Shown here piece after piece: positions 55,172-64,000 of a stretch of DNA of 64,000 nucleotides. Origin of the DNA: Streptococcus salivarius (GTDB taxonomy: Bacteria > Bacillota > Bacilli > Lactobacillales > Streptococcaceae); contig NZ_CP015283.1 of NCBI RefSeq assembly GCF_002094975.1, positions 1 to 64,000 on the forward strand. The letters are read 5' to 3'. A program made the position numbers and the translations under genes. Each line of letters begins with the position of its first letter. The stretch's first letter is position 1. Below the pieces are notes generated by a model. The model worked only from the letters and a program-made list of their open reading frames with translations. It was not told the DNA's origin and made no database searches.

Positions 55172-56239
55172 TTATTTACGATACATCTTAACTTGAAGGT
55201 AAATATCGTTATAGATTCCGAGCCATTTTTGTCCTAAGTTGTTATAAACTTCAAGGTTTTTAATGGTTGATTCTGAGGGATAAAAGGCTTTATCATCGGT
55301 GATACTCTTTGGAAGCAAGGCTTTAGCTGCTTGGTTAGGTGTGGCATAACCGATATATTCAGCATTTTGCGCTGCATTTTCCGGTTTAAGCATGAAGTTG
55401 ATAAAGGCATAAGCCTCTTTTTCATGCTTTACAGTCTTAGGAATCACCAGATTATCAAACCAAAGGTTTGAGCCTTCAGATGGGACAACATAACGTAGGT
55501 CCTCATTTTTATCAAGCATCTCACTAGCTTCCCCTGAGAAAGTCACTCCGATAGCTGCGTCACCTTGAACCATGTAGCCCTTCATCTCATCACCAACAAT
55601 AGCCTTGATTTTTGGTGTTAGACTATTAAGTTTAGTTTCAGCCAAACGTAATTCAGTCATGTTCTTCGTATTCAAGCTATATCCCAGGCTATTGAGTGAG
55701 AAACCAAGGACTTCACGCGCACCATCAACTAGCATAATCTGGTTTTTGTAATCTGGTGACCAAAGATCATCCCAGTGCTGTGGTGCTTTTTTCACCAATT
55801 TTGTATTATAAACAATACCGACAGTTCCCCAGAAATAAGGGATGGAATAGTCATTGTGAGGGTCAAAACTAAGCCCTTTAAAGCTTGAACCAATCTGGTC
55901 AAAACCTTTGATTTTAGATTTATCCAACTTCACCAAAAGGTCTTCCTTAACCATTTTATCAATGGTATAGTCTGACGGCACAGCGATATCGTAGGTTGTT
56001 CCGCCCTGCTTAATCTTGGTATACATGGCTTCATTGGAATCAAAGGTTTCGTACTGGACCTTGATGCCCGTTTCTTTTGTAAACTTGGTCAGAAGGTCTG
56101 GGTCAATATAATCACCCCAGTTATAGATAACTAATTTGTCTGACACATTTCCAGTACGACTCTGCATGTAGGCAGAGATGCCCCAAAGGAAGAAGATAAT
56201 GGCTAAGATACCTGCCAGAAATTGATAGAGTCTACGCAT
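55172..56239 (-). CDS. potD: Spermidine/putrescine-binding protein
   Basis: Extracellular substrate-binding part of the polyamine ABC transporter. The 355-residue product starts with a signal anchor (about residues 5-25) that has no lipobox Cys, so it stays attached by its membrane helix. Then comes LVIYNWGDYIDPDLLTKF and the acidic polyamine site region, including WGTVGIVYN. The ATG at 56239 (GGAGGAG) overlaps the potC end by 8 bases. Confidence 0.94.
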   Translation of the reverse strand: MRRLYQFLAGILAIIFFLWGISAYMQSRTGNVSDKLVIYNWGDYIDPDLLTKFTKETGIKVQYETFDSNEAMYTKIKQGGTTYDIAVPSDYTIDKMVKEDLLVKLDKSKIKGFDQIGSSFKGLSFDPHNDYSIPYFWGTVGIVYNTKLVKKAPQHWDDLWSPDYKNQIMLVDGAREVLGFSLNSLGYSLNTKNMTELRLAETKLNSLTPKIKAIVGDEMKGYMVQGDAAIGVTFSGEASEMLDKNEDLRYVVPSEGSNLWFDNLVIPKTVKHEKEAYAFINFMLKPENAAQNAEYIGYATPNQAAKALLPKSITDDKAFYPSESTIKNLEVYNNLGQKWLGIYNDIYLQVKMYRK

Positions 56240-57008
56240 CCTGCTCCTCCTTCTCCTTGGTAATCGCATAATAACCTATCACTAAAAGAATAGAGAATAG
56301 GAAAACAACGGTTGACAAGGCATTGATTTCCAGAGAAATCCCCTTACGTGCACGTGAGTAAATTTCCACAGCAAGTGTTGAAAAACCATTCCCCGTTACA
56401 AAGAAGGTTACTGCAAAGTCATCCAACGAATAGGTAAAGGCCATGAAATAACCAGCAATAATACCAGGTGTCAAGTATGGCAACATAACCTCACGTAACA
56501 TCTGCCATTGAGTTGCACCTAGGTCATAAGCGGCATTCACCATATCTCGATTCATTTCCTTGAGACGTGGCAACACCATGAGAACCACGATTGGGATTGA
56601 AAAGGCAATGTGACTCAATAAGACAGATACAAAGCCTAGTTGGAAACCAATCAAGGTGAAGAGAATCAAGAAACTTGCACCAATCATGACGTCCGGTGCA
56701 ACCATGAGCACGTTATTTAGGGATAAAATCCCAGTCTGCTGCTTCTGTTTACTCTCATAGATAAAGATAGACCCAAAGGTACCAATAATCGTTGCCAGAA
56801 GAGCGCTAAGGAAAGCTAAAAAGAAGGTTTGAGCCAGAATTAACATAAGACGGCTATCTGAAAACATGCTCTGGTAGTTATCCAGAGTAACACCTGTGAA
56901 ACTATTCATATCGCCACCACTATTGAAAGAATAGGCGATTAAATAGAAGATTGGCAGGTAAAGGATAACAAAGACAAGAGCTAAATAGAGATTTGCAAAT
57001 TTTTTCAT
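56232..57008 (-). CDS. potC: Polyamine ABC transporter permease PotC
   Basis: One of two membrane permeases. The 258-residue product has six hydrophobic segments and the cytoplasmic loop AAYDLGATQWQMLREVMLP (about 170-188), which docks to PotA. It starts at ATG 57008 with GGAG and overlaps potB by four bases. Confidence 0.95.
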   Translation of the reverse strand: MKKFANLYLALVFVILYLPIFYLIAYSFNSGGDMNSFTGVTLDNYQSMFSDSRLMLILAQTFFLAFLSALLATIIGTFGSIFIYESKQKQQTGILSLNNVLMVAPDVMIGASFLILFTLIGFQLGFVSVLLSHIAFSIPIVVLMVLPRLKEMNRDMVNAAYDLGATQWQMLREVMLPYLTPGIIAGYFMAFTYSLDDFAVTFFVTGNGFSTLAVEIYSRARKGISLEINALSTVVFLFSILLVIGYYAITKEKEEQDA

Positions 57009-57799
57009 TGACGTCTCTCCTTTGTTAACCACATTGTCGCAATCATAGCAGCAATAAGAACAACACCAATGGTTGCCCCCATTCCCCAGTTTTGTGTCGT
57101 GAGGAAGTGCTGTTCGATAGCTGTCCCTAAGGTGATAACTCGGTTACCACCAATCAAACGTGTCAGCATAAAGAGGCTGAGACTAGGAATAAAGACCGAC
57201 TGGACGCCAGAGCGTACCCCATTAAGCGATAAGGGAAAAATAACCTTGGTAAAGGTCTGCCAATCATTGGCTCCCAAATCTTTACTTGCATTCACAATAT
57301 TTTCATCCAAATCATCTAGTACATTGAAAATCGGTAGAATCATAAAGGGAATTTCAATGTAACTAGCTACGAAAATAAAGGAGAAATCCGTAAAGAGAAT
57401 TTGCATGGGTGCAATCCCAAAGAAACCGAGAAAGGCATTGATACCGCCTTGTTGACCAAAAATCCCCATAAAAGCATAGGCTTTCAGAAGGAGATTGACC
57501 CAGGTTGGCAAAATGACCAACATTAACCAAAGTTGCTTATGCTTCAGTCTGGTTAAAAGATATGCCGTCGGATAAGAGATGAGGAGAGTTACTAGAGTAA
57601 TGATGGCTGCATAAAGAACTGAGTTAAAACTCATCCTTAAGTAAGTCCAACTTGAAAAGAAGGTGCCATAATTATCCAATGTAAAGTTGCCACTGATATC
57701 AAAGAAAGACTGATAGAGTAGCATGAGCACTGGAGCAACCACGAAGAGTAAGAGCCATAGGAGGTAAGGTACCGAGAAGAGGCTAGCTGTTTTCTTCAT
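57005..57799 (-). CDS. potB: Polyamine ABC transporter permease PotB
   Basis: Second permease subunit. The 264-residue product has six membrane helices and the EAA loop [20 protein letters not shown] (about 172-191). Start ATG 57799 with GGAGGAG lies inside the end of potA, so translation is coupled. Confidence 0.95.
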   Translation of the reverse strand: MKKTASLFSVPYLLWLLLFVVAPVLMLLYQSFFDISGNFTLDNYGTFFSSWTYLRMSFNSVLYAAIITLVTLLISYPTAYLLTRLKHKQLWLMLVILPTWVNLLLKAYAFMGIFGQQGGINAFLGFFGIAPMQILFTDFSFIFVASYIEIPFMILPIFNVLDDLDENIVNASKDLGANDWQTFTKVIFPLSLNGVRSGVQSVFIPSLSLFMLTRLIGGNRVITLGTAIEQHFLTTQNWGMGATIGVVLIAAMIATMWLTKERRQ

Positions 57800-58937
57800 A
57801 GCGCTCCTCCTCAATGGCATTAATCAAGCCATCTTCATGTTCTTCCACTTCCACATATTCTTCAATACGTGCATCGAACTCTTCTTCTGTCTCATTAAGA
57901 CGCATGATATGAATATCCTCAGGCGTAAAATCAAGACCGATAATCTCACCCTCAATTGCCTTACGGGTTGAATGAATCATCCATTCATTGCCAAGATTGT
58001 CATAGGCAATGATTTCATAGTGGACCCCACGGAAGAGCTGAGTTTCCACGCGAACTTGCAATTTGCCTTCCTCAGGAAGTGTAATCTGCAAATCTTCAGG
58101 ACGAATAACCACTTCGACAGGTTCGTTAGGACGCATTCCTCCATCGACAGATTCAAAACGTTTCCCATTGAACTCAACCAAATAGTCCTCAATCATAACA
58201 CCTGGAAGGATGTTGGATTCTCCAATAAAGGTTGCAACAAAGTGATTGATAGGTTCGTCATAGATATCAACCGGAGTTCCTGATTGAACAATTTCACCAT
58301 CATTCATAACAAAAATCCAATCCGACATGGCCAAGGCCTCTTCTTGGTCATGGGTAACAAAGACAAAAGTAATCCCTAGACGTTGCTGTAATTCGCGCAA
58401 CTCGTATTGCATTTCAGTACGTAGTTTCAAATCCAGTGCTGACAAGGGCTCATCCAAAAGGACCACACGTGGTTGGTTAATAATCGCACGGGCAATGGCC
58501 ACACGTTGACGTTGACCACCTGATAATTTTTGAATTGAGCGCTTTTGATAACCATTTAGTTGAACCATCTTTAAGGCTTCTTCTACACGCTCTTCGATTT
58601 CCTTTTTTGGCACCTTTTTCAATTTAAGGGCAAAAGCCACATTGTCAAAGACATTCATATGTGGAAAGAGGGCGTAAGATTGAAAAACGGTGTGGACATC
58701 CCTTTTATTAATAGGAATATCATTGATACGCTTTCCATCCAAAAGGACGTCACCACTGGTCGCATCTAAGAGACCTGCAATGATGTTCAAAATCGTTGAT
58801 TTACCAGAACCAGAAGCCCCGAGTAGGGTATAGAACTTACCTTCTTCTAGTTCAAAGTTGATGTCTTTTAAAACTTGTGTGCCACTATCTTCAAACACTT
58901 TTGAGACGTTTCGAAAGGCAATAATCGGATTAGTCAA
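57783..58937 (-). CDS. potA: Polyamine ABC transporter ATPase PotA
   Basis: Drives import. The 384-residue product has Walker [10 protein letters not shown] (about 38-46), the signature [14 protein letters not shown] (about 136), Walker [13 protein letters not shown] and a C-terminal TOBE-type regulatory domain (about 280-350). The best in-frame start is TTG at 58937. A GGAGG site is followed by ATG at 58944 in another frame that stops after four codons, so initiation is unusual here. Confidence 0.94.
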   Translation of the reverse strand: MTNPIIAFRNVSKVFEDSGTQVLKDINFELEEGKFYTLLGASGSGKSTILNIIAGLLDATSGDVLLDGKRINDIPINKRDVHTVFQSYALFPHMNVFDNVAFALKLKKVPKKEIEERVEEALKMVQLNGYQKRSIQKLSGGQRQRVAIARAIINQPRVVLLDEPLSALDLKLRTEMQYELRELQQRLGITFVFVTHDQEEALAMSDWIFVMNDGEIVQSGTPVDIYDEPINHFVATFIGESNILPGVMIEDYLVEFNGKRFESVDGGMRPNEPVEVVIRPEDLQITLPEEGKLQVRVETQLFRGVHYEIIAYDNLGNEWMIHSTRKAIEGEIIGLDFTPEDIHIMRLNETEEEFDARIEEYVEVEEHEDGLINAIEEERYEENS

Positions 58938-58983
58938 TTGTCATAAATCCTCCATGGATAGCAAATATAGGGATAGGGTTTTA

Positions 58984-59886
58984 TTAGTTTAATTTGTCGC
59001 CAATGATACGTACTTCAGGCTCAAGTGTTACACCTGAATTTTCCTTAACCTTAGCGATGACATCTGCAATAAGATCTTCATAGTCTTTAGCTGTTCCGTG
59101 ATCAACATTGACCATGAATCCAGCATGCTTAGTTGACACCTCAACACCACCGATACGATGTCCCTTGAGATTTGCTTCCACAATAAGCTGACCTGCAAAA
59201 TGACCTGGTGGGCGTTTAAAGACCGAACCACATGAAGGGTATTCAAGAGGTTGTTTAAGCTCTCGCAAATGATTAAGACGATTCATCTCATTCTTGATTT
59301 GCTCGTAATCTCCTGGTTTGAGGTTAAATTTAGCTGAAATAACCACTTCACCTGTTTCTTGGAGCACTGAACGACGATAACCAAAACGCATATCTCTTGC
59401 GTCAATCGTACGAACATCACCGTCTTTTGTAAGAACCTGAGCAGAAACCAAGATATGGGCAATCTCGCCACCATAGGCACCAGCATTCATAAAGACGGCA
59501 CCACCAACACTACCTGGAATCCCCGCTGCAAATTCAAAACCAGTCAAACTTTGAAAACGGGCTACCTTGGTCGTCGCAATCAGGTTAGCTCCCGCTTCAG
59601 CTTCAATTTGATAACCATTAACTGCGATACCATTAAGTCTGTCAAACATAATCACAAAACCTCTGATACCACCGTCACGGACAATCAAATTACTAGCATT
59701 ACCAAGAACCAACCAAGGAATGTCATGCTTATTAGCAAATTTGACAATACGAGAGAGTTCATAGCGGTTACGTGGAAAGGCCAAATAATCTGCTGGACCA
59801 CCAACCTTGGTATATGTATAACGTTTTAAGGGTTCGTCGAAACGAATATCAATTTCCACTAAATCTTCTTTAAGTTCATCTAACAT
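58984..59886 (-). CDS. murB: UDP-N-acetylenolpyruvoylglucosamine reductase
   Basis: NADPH-dependent FAD enzyme that makes UDP-MurNAc, an early peptidoglycan step. The 300-residue product has the FAD-binding blocks [12 protein letters not shown] and [30 protein letters not shown] (about 120-137) and the catalytic Ser in SCGSVFKRP. Several ATG codons are in frame; I take MLDELKED at 59886, the usual family start. Its length and missing 70-residue loop fit type II MurB. It stands just ahead of potABCD, as in other streptococci. Confidence 0.93.
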   Translation of the reverse strand: MLDELKEDLVEIDIRFDEPLKRYTYTKVGGPADYLAFPRNRYELSRIVKFANKHDIPWLVLGNASNLIVRDGGIRGFVIMFDRLNGIAVNGYQIEAEAGANLIATTKVARFQSLTGFEFAAGIPGSVGGAVFMNAGAYGGEIAHILVSAQVLTKDGDVRTIDARDMRFGYRRSVLQETGEVVISAKFNLKPGDYEQIKNEMNRLNHLRELKQPLEYPSCGSVFKRPPGHFAGQLIVEANLKGHRIGGVEVSTKHAGFMVNVDHGTAKDYEDLIADVIAKVKENSGVTLEPEVRIIGDKLN

Positions 59887-60075
59887 GTTATTTTCCATAC
59901 TTTTTCTATACATTGATTTCTTTGTAGGTATCGTGATAGACTCCCCCATGTTACTATCACTACCTAAAAATGAGTTAGTATTTTTCCCTAAAAATTAGAA
60001 GAAAAATACAGCAAAAAGCCAAGTTTAATTATAGCAAAAATTCCCCATCTTGACGACAAGGAATTTCACGCAAAG

Positions 60076-60567
60076 CTAGTCCATAAGTTCCAATTTACGG
60101 ACATCACTAGTGTTTAAGTGACTCAAATAATTTTTGTAGGCTTGCCCAGTTTTGGGGTCAACCAAATCATCTGCTATTTCTACTAAGGGCACCAAAACAA
60201 AAGCTCTCTGGCTCATATAAGGGTGGGGCACTTTAAGGTGCTCAGTCTCCCAAATTTCCTGCCCATATAGAAGAATATCGATATCTACTGTCCGAGGCCC
60301 CCAATGCTCATGACGAACGCGATCAAGATCTTTTTCAATTTGCTGACATGACCTTAGTAAGGTCTCTGCTGGCAACTTCGTCTCTAAAGCCAAGGCAAGA
60401 TTCAAAAAATCAGCCTGATTTGTCAGTCCCCAAGCAGCCGTTTCATAATAAGAGGATACCGCTTTAACCTCCGTCTCAGGTAGGTCATTCAAGGCCTTCA
60501 CAGCTTTTTGAAGATAGCCCTGACGGTCTCCCATATTAGATCCCAAACTCAAATAAACTCTTGTCAT
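60076..60567 (-). CDS. folK: 6-hydroxymethyl-dihydropterin pyrophosphokinase
   Basis: Transfers pyrophosphate from ATP to hydroxymethyl-dihydropterin in folate synthesis. The 163-residue product has LSLGSNMGDR (about 7-16) and the HPPK signature HWGPRTVDIDILLYG (about 92-106). It overlaps folB by four bases. Confidence 0.95.
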   Translation of the reverse strand: MTRVYLSLGSNMGDRQGYLQKAVKALNDLPETEVKAVSSYYETAAWGLTNQADFLNLALALETKLPAETLLRSCQQIEKDLDRVRHEHWGPRTVDIDILLYGQEIWETEHLKVPHPYMSQRAFVLVPLVEIADDLVDPKTGQAYKNYLSHLNTSDVRKLELMD

Positions 60568-60923
60568 CGGCTACGCTCCAATTCGATACCAACACTCTTA
60601 TAATGCCCATTAATTGGGGGATTTTCCTTGGTAATTCGAACTTTAATAGATTGAATTGGTGGAAACTGTGCAAATAGATCCTCGCAAATTGCACCAGCTA
60701 AACGCTCAATCAAAATGTACTTTTTATCTTCCACTTGTTTTTGCACAGCTTCAAAAACCAATCCATAGTGAACCGTATCATCTAGATTGTCACTCTGTGA
60801 GGCCTTGGTTAGATCAACAGCCAATTCCAAATCTACCACAAAAATTTGTCCCAGGGTCTGTTCCTCAGCAAAAGCCCCGTGATAGCCATAAAAACGGCAA
60901 CCATTTAAAATAATTTTATCCAT
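60564..60923 (-). CDS. folB: Dihydroneopterin aldolase
   Basis: Converts dihydroneopterin to hydroxymethyl-dihydropterin. The 119-residue product has the DHNA core GCRFYGYHGAFAEEQTLGQ (about 8-26) with catalytic Glu and, later, RITKENPPI with catalytic Lys. It has its own promoter (TGCTAGAAT about 30 bases upstream), which the amylase insertion upstream would require. Confidence 0.95.
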   Translation of the reverse strand: MDKIILNGCRFYGYHGAFAEEQTLGQIFVVDLELAVDLTKASQSDNLDDTVHYGLVFEAVQKQVEDKKYILIERLAGAICEDLFAQFPPIQSIKVRITKENPPINGHYKSVGIELERSR

Positions 60924-61143
60924 AGTTTCTCCTTCACACGACTAGACTCCTCTTTATTCTAGCACAAAACAGTTGAAAAGTTGGTCTCTAATTAGTATGA
61001 TATTTTAGACAGATCTGAAGTTATTGTGTTTACGCGTATGCAATCGGTTGCATAATTCTTCTGATTTGGTAAAATATAGGCACAGGAGTTAAAAAGATTC
61101 CTGATTACAAGCAAGACTATCTCAACTAATTAAGGAAAAAACT
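60924..61143. other. Divergent promoter region folB / amylase
   Basis: It holds the folB extended -10 (TGCTAGAAT, about 60957-60965, minus strand), the amylase promoter and the MalR-type operator. Confidence 0.6.
61038..61053. promoter_or_regulatory. MalR/LacI-type operator at the amylase promoter
   Basis: ATGCAATCGGTTGCAT is a near-perfect palindrome that fits TGCAANCGNTTGCA, the operator type used by maltose regulators of the LacI family in streptococci. It overlaps the -35 TTGCAT (61048-61053) of a TTGCAT-16-TAAAAT promoter. Confidence 0.8.
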
Positions 61144-62595
61144 ATGACAAATCAAACCGCAATGCAATACTTTGAATGGTATCTTCCAAGTGACGGTCAA
61201 CACTGGAACAATTTGGCTGATGATGCCCAACATTTAGCAGACCTGGGCATCAGCCACGTTTGGATGCCACCTGCTTTTAAGGCCACCAACAAAGATGATG
61301 TTGGTTACGGAGTCTATGACCTCTTTGACCTTGGAGAATTCGACCAAAAAGGAACAGTCCGCACCAAATACGGCCTCAAAGAAGAGTATCTCAATGCTAT
61401 CAACCAACTCAAAGAAGTTGGTATTGTACCTATGGCCGACGTTGTGCTTAACCACAAGGCAGCAGCCGATAAACTCGAGACCTTCGAAGTGGTCGAAGTT
61501 GACCCAGAGGACCGTACCCAAGAAATCAGCGAACCATTTGAAATCGAAGGTTGGACACACTTCACCTTTGACGGACGTAATAAAGCCTACAACGATTTTG
61601 AATGGCACTGGTACCACTTTAACGGAACTGACTTCGATGCCAAACGTAATAAAAGTGGCATCTATCTTATCCAAGGTGACAACAAAGGTTGGGCAGACAA
61701 CGACTTGGTTGACAATGAGAATGGTAACTTTGACTACCTTATGTATGCTAACCTAGACTATAAACACCCTGAAGTTATTGAAAACATTTACGAATGGGCA
61801 GATTGGTTCGTTGAAACAACAGGCGTTCAAGGATTCCGCATGGATGCAGTCAAGCACATTGATTCATTCTTCATGCGTAACTTTATTCGTGATGTCAAAG
61901 AAAAACAAGGTCAGGATTTCTATGTCTTTGGTGAATTTTGGAATGGTAACGAAGAGGAAAATAATATCTATCTTGAAAAGATTGAAAAACGTTTTGACCT
62001 CGTCGATGTTCCCCTCCACAACAATCTACACAAGGCTAGCTTAGATGGTGCCGATTATGATTTGACGACAATTTTCGATCATTCCTTGGTCAAAAATCAT
62101 CCTGAACATGCTGTAACCTTCGTAGACAACCACGACACTCAACGCGGACAAGCTCTAGAATCTACTGTTGAAGAATGGTTTAAACCAGCTGCTTATGCTC
62201 TCATCCTTCTCCGTGAAGACGGTCTTCCTTGCCTATTTTATGGTGACTACTATGGAATCGAAGGTGAATTTGCTCAAGAAAATTTCCAAGAAACCCTAGA
62301 TACCTTGCTCTACGCTCGTAAAGACCTAGCTTACGGAGAGCAAACAGACTACTTTGATGATCCAAACTGTATTGGATGGACACGCTCTGGCAACGAAGAT
62401 GGCGCTCCATTAGCTGTAACAATCTCTAATGATGCTGCTAACAGCAAGTCTATGGAAATTGGTAGTGATTGGGCTGGACAAACCTTCTATGACATTCTTG
62501 GAAACTGCTCTGATACTGTAACCATTGACGAAGACGGATGGGGAGACTTCCCAGTTTCTGAAAAATCTGTCAGCGTTTGGACAATTCAAGACTAA
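61144..62595 (+). CDS. Intracellular alpha-amylase (GH13)
   Basis: Hydrolyses alpha-1,4-glucans or maltodextrins in the cytoplasm; there is no signal peptide. The 483-residue product has the four GH13 regions: DVVLNH (99-104), GFRMDAVKH with nucleophile Asp234, VFGEFW with acid/base Glu264, and FVDNHD with Asp331. The early SDGQHWNNLADDA and WMPPAFKAT resemble bacterial cytoplasmic AmyA. It is inserted, on the other strand, between folP and folB, and a MalR-type operator suggests maltose induction. Confidence 0.94.
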   Translation: MTNQTAMQYFEWYLPSDGQHWNNLADDAQHLADLGISHVWMPPAFKATNKDDVGYGVYDLFDLGEFDQKGTVRTKYGLKEEYLNAINQLKEVGIVPMADVVLNHKAAADKLETFEVVEVDPEDRTQEISEPFEIEGWTHFTFDGRNKAYNDFEWHWYHFNGTDFDAKRNKSGIYLIQGDNKGWADNDLVDNENGNFDYLMYANLDYKHPEVIENIYEWADWFVETTGVQGFRMDAVKHIDSFFMRNFIRDVKEKQGQDFYVFGEFWNGNEEENNIYLEKIEKRFDLVDVPLHNNLHKASLDGADYDLTTIFDHSLVKNHPEHAVTFVDNHDTQRGQALESTVEEWFKPAAYALILLREDGLPCLFYGDYYGIEGEFAQENFQETLDTLLYARKDLAYGEQTDYFDDPNCIGWTRSGNEDGAPLAVTISNDAANSKSMEIGSDWAGQTFYDILGNCSDTVTIDEDGWGDFPVSEKSVSVWTIQD

Positions 62596-62596
62596 G

Positions 62597-62624
62597 AAAA
62601 AAAGCTCAATTGAGCTTTTTTTAG
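62597..62624. terminator. Bidirectional terminator between amylase and folP
   Basis: AAAAAAAGCTCAATTGAGCTTTTTTT, a perfect palindrome with T runs on both strands. Confidence 0.93.
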
Positions 62625-62626
62625 TA

Positions 62627-63427
62627 TCATAGAATTCCTGAAATGGTCTTAACAATATCACGATTGGCGTCAACATTATGTACACGGACAATCTGACAAC
62701 CCTTGCTAACAGCATAGCCAGATAGAGCAGCCGTTCCCTGATCGCGGTCCTTAGCTTGGGTATTTCCACCTAGTAGGTAGTCCACAACACGCTTACGAGA
62801 AATCCCAAAAAGAACAGGATAGCCTAGGGCAACGACCTTGTCCAAACCTTTTAGCAGGTCAATATTGTGTTGGACATTTTTCGCAAAGCCAAAGCCTGGA
62901 TCAATCCAGATATTGTCCTTGACCACACCTGCTTCCAAGGCGGCCTGAGCACGTTGACTGAGGAATGTACAGACATCTTCTGTGACATCATTGTATACTT
63001 CTTCTTTTTGATTATGCATGAGAATAATCGGCACATTCTTTTCAGCTGCTAAAGCTAGCATCTGACCATCATAGAGTCCAGCCCAGACATCATTTAGAAT
63101 ATCTGCACCTGCTTCAAGAGCAGCTCTGGCAGTGGCTGTCTTATAGGTATCAATACTGATGAGCACATCATATTTTGCCTTGATAGCCTGAATAACTGGC
63201 ACGATACGAGCAATCTCTTCTTCCTCAGTTACAAATTCTGCTCCTGGTCTTGTAGATTCGCCACCTACATCGATAATGGCAGCCCCTTGGGCAATCATAC
63301 GCTCAACCTGAGCCAAAGCATCTTCTACAGTGTCAAAATCGCCACCATCTGAGAAAGAATCAGGGGTGACATTCAAGATTCCCATAATACAGGCCTTACC
63401 TGCAATCTCATGTTTGCCAATAAACAT
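62627..63427 (-). CDS. folP: Dihydropteroate synthase
   Basis: Joins pABA to the pterin pyrophosphate; target of sulfonamides. The 266-residue product has ILNVTPDSFSDGG (about 17-29), the GGESTRPGAE loop (about 60-69), DPGFGFAKN (about 167-175) and the late ISRKRVV with pterin-binding Lys. It follows folE by eight bases. Confidence 0.95.
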   Translation of the reverse strand: MFIGKHEIAGKACIMGILNVTPDSFSDGGDFDTVEDALAQVERMIAQGAAIIDVGGESTRPGAEFVTEEEEIARIVPVIQAIKAKYDVLISIDTYKTATARAALEAGADILNDVWAGLYDGQMLALAAEKNVPIILMHNQKEEVYNDVTEDVCTFLSQRAQAALEAGVVKDNIWIDPGFGFAKNVQHNIDLLKGLDKVVALGYPVLFGISRKRVVDYLLGGNTQAKDRDQGTAALSGYAVSKGCQIVRVHNVDANRDIVKTISGIL

Positions 63428-63435
63428 CTTAACTC

Positions 63436-63999
63436 CTAAAAATCACGCATCAATGAAAGAATTTCCTTGCGTTCTTCACGGTCTTCTTTATAAAGGCCCT
63501 TAGCGACAGTTGTGATTGTCTTACTTCCTGGTTTCTTAATGCCTCGCATGGTCATGCACATGTGCTCTGCTTCAACCATGACAAAAACTCCTCGAGGATT
63601 CAGAGCTTCTTCAAGTGCTGTAGCAACTTGATCGGTAAGACGTTCTTGCAACTGCGGACGACGAGCAGCTACTTCAACCGCACGCGCTAATTTGGAAAGT
63701 CCTGTCACCTTGTCTCCACTTGGCAAATAAGCCACGTGGGCCTTACCATAAAATGGAACCAAATGGTGCTCACACATAGAGTAAAAAGGAATATCCTTGA
63801 CAAGGACAACTTCGTCATGGACTTCTGAAAAGACAGCTGTAAATTGATCCTTAGGGTCTTCATTTAGACCTGAAAACATTTCAGCATACATCTTAGCCAC
63901 ACGTTTTGGTGTGTCCAAAAGTCCCTCACGCTCAGGATTTTCACCTAGAGCTTCCAATAGTTGATAGACTGCTTGTTCTACTTTTTCTTGATTTGCCAT
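63436..63999 (-). CDS. folE: GTP cyclohydrolase I
   Basis: Converts GTP to dihydroneopterin triphosphate, the first folate step. The 187-residue product has [20 protein letters not shown] with the zinc-binding Cys and His (about 73-92), [13 protein letters not shown] and [13 protein letters not shown] with the second zinc Cys. Its ATG is one base from the window edge, so any promoter or upstream folC lies outside. Confidence 0.96.
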   Translation of the reverse strand: MANQEKVEQAVYQLLEALGENPEREGLLDTPKRVAKMYAEMFSGLNEDPKDQFTAVFSEVHDEVVLVKDIPFYSMCEHHLVPFYGKAHVAYLPSGDKVTGLSKLARAVEVAARRPQLQERLTDQVATALEEALNPRGVFVMVEAEHMCMTMRGIKKPGSKTITTVAKGLYKEDREERKEILSLMRDF

Positions 64000-64000
64000 A

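Noticed and set aside
61234..62422. Antisense frames within the amylase gene
   Set aside because: They follow the codon pattern of the amylase in shadow frames and have no starts with ribosome sites.

Overview
The window is chromosomal DNA of a low-GC Gram-positive coccus, almost certainly a Streptococcus and probably of the salivarius/thermophilus group. This rests on protein likeness and gene order: an F0F1-ATPase operon that begins with atpE, pyrR-pyrP-pyrB, cpsY-like lspA-rluD, murB-potABCD, a fol cluster, glyQS under a T-box and yabA-ricT-holB-tmk. The species is an inference. Nearly all genes lie on the minus strand, so the text reads from high to low coordinates.

Layout from low to high coordinate. 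1-3.1 kb: pyrimidine operon pyrR-pyrP-pyrB, with a PyrR attenuator before pyrR and an unexplained structured spacer before pyrP. 3.1-5.5 kb: rluD-lspA and a CpsY/MtaR-like LysR regulator. 5.5-9.8 kb: an accessory stretch with two paralogous multi-domain membrane proteins, a DNA-binding membrane protein of the XRE type, two small membrane proteins (one split by an in-frame amber codon), a phased GCAACG repeat array, an IS3-like terminal remnant and a long RNA leader. 9.8-15 kb: a surface cyclophilin, a beta-glucoside-type PTS permease behind a LicT-type antiterminator, an unknown protein behind a perfect palindrome, and an amino-acid permease. 15-19 kb: glyQS with its T-box and an unusual duplication of the glyQ start. 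19-29.5 kb: transporters, nagA, a lipoprotein gene split by an IS30-family element, a HAD phosphatase, a GH73 muramidase-like enzyme, and amtB-glnB behind a GlnR box.

29.6-33.3 kb: a housekeeping run tmk-holB-ricT-yabA-rsmI and a tRNA-Thr. 33.4-39.4 kb: tkt, tpiA, tuf and ftsW. 39.7-46 kb: the complete ATP synthase operon atpEBFHAGDC. 46-48.5 kb: an 860-base region with a candidate small RNA, a FemAB-type cell-wall aminoacyltransferase and a second tRNA-Thr. 48.5-52.4 kb: an ogt-arsC-type gene fusion and a serC-GNAT-serA serine operon with a very good CodY box. 52.5-59 kb: a ROK kinase, glyoxalase I, an SPFH protein and the polyamine ABC transporter potABCD. 59-64 kb: murB, folK and folB, then an intracellular alpha-amylase on the other strand with a MalR-type operator, then folP and folE running out of the window.

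Much of the window is core metabolism with visible cis-regulation: PyrR, GlnR, CodY, CcpA, MalR, LicT and T-box signals can each be seen next to the expected target. No CRISPR array, prophage or classical defence island was seen. The best places for new biology are the 6.8-9.8 kb accessory cluster, the glyQ start duplication with its upstream ORF, the structured pyrR-pyrP spacer and the candidate small RNA upstream of atpE.
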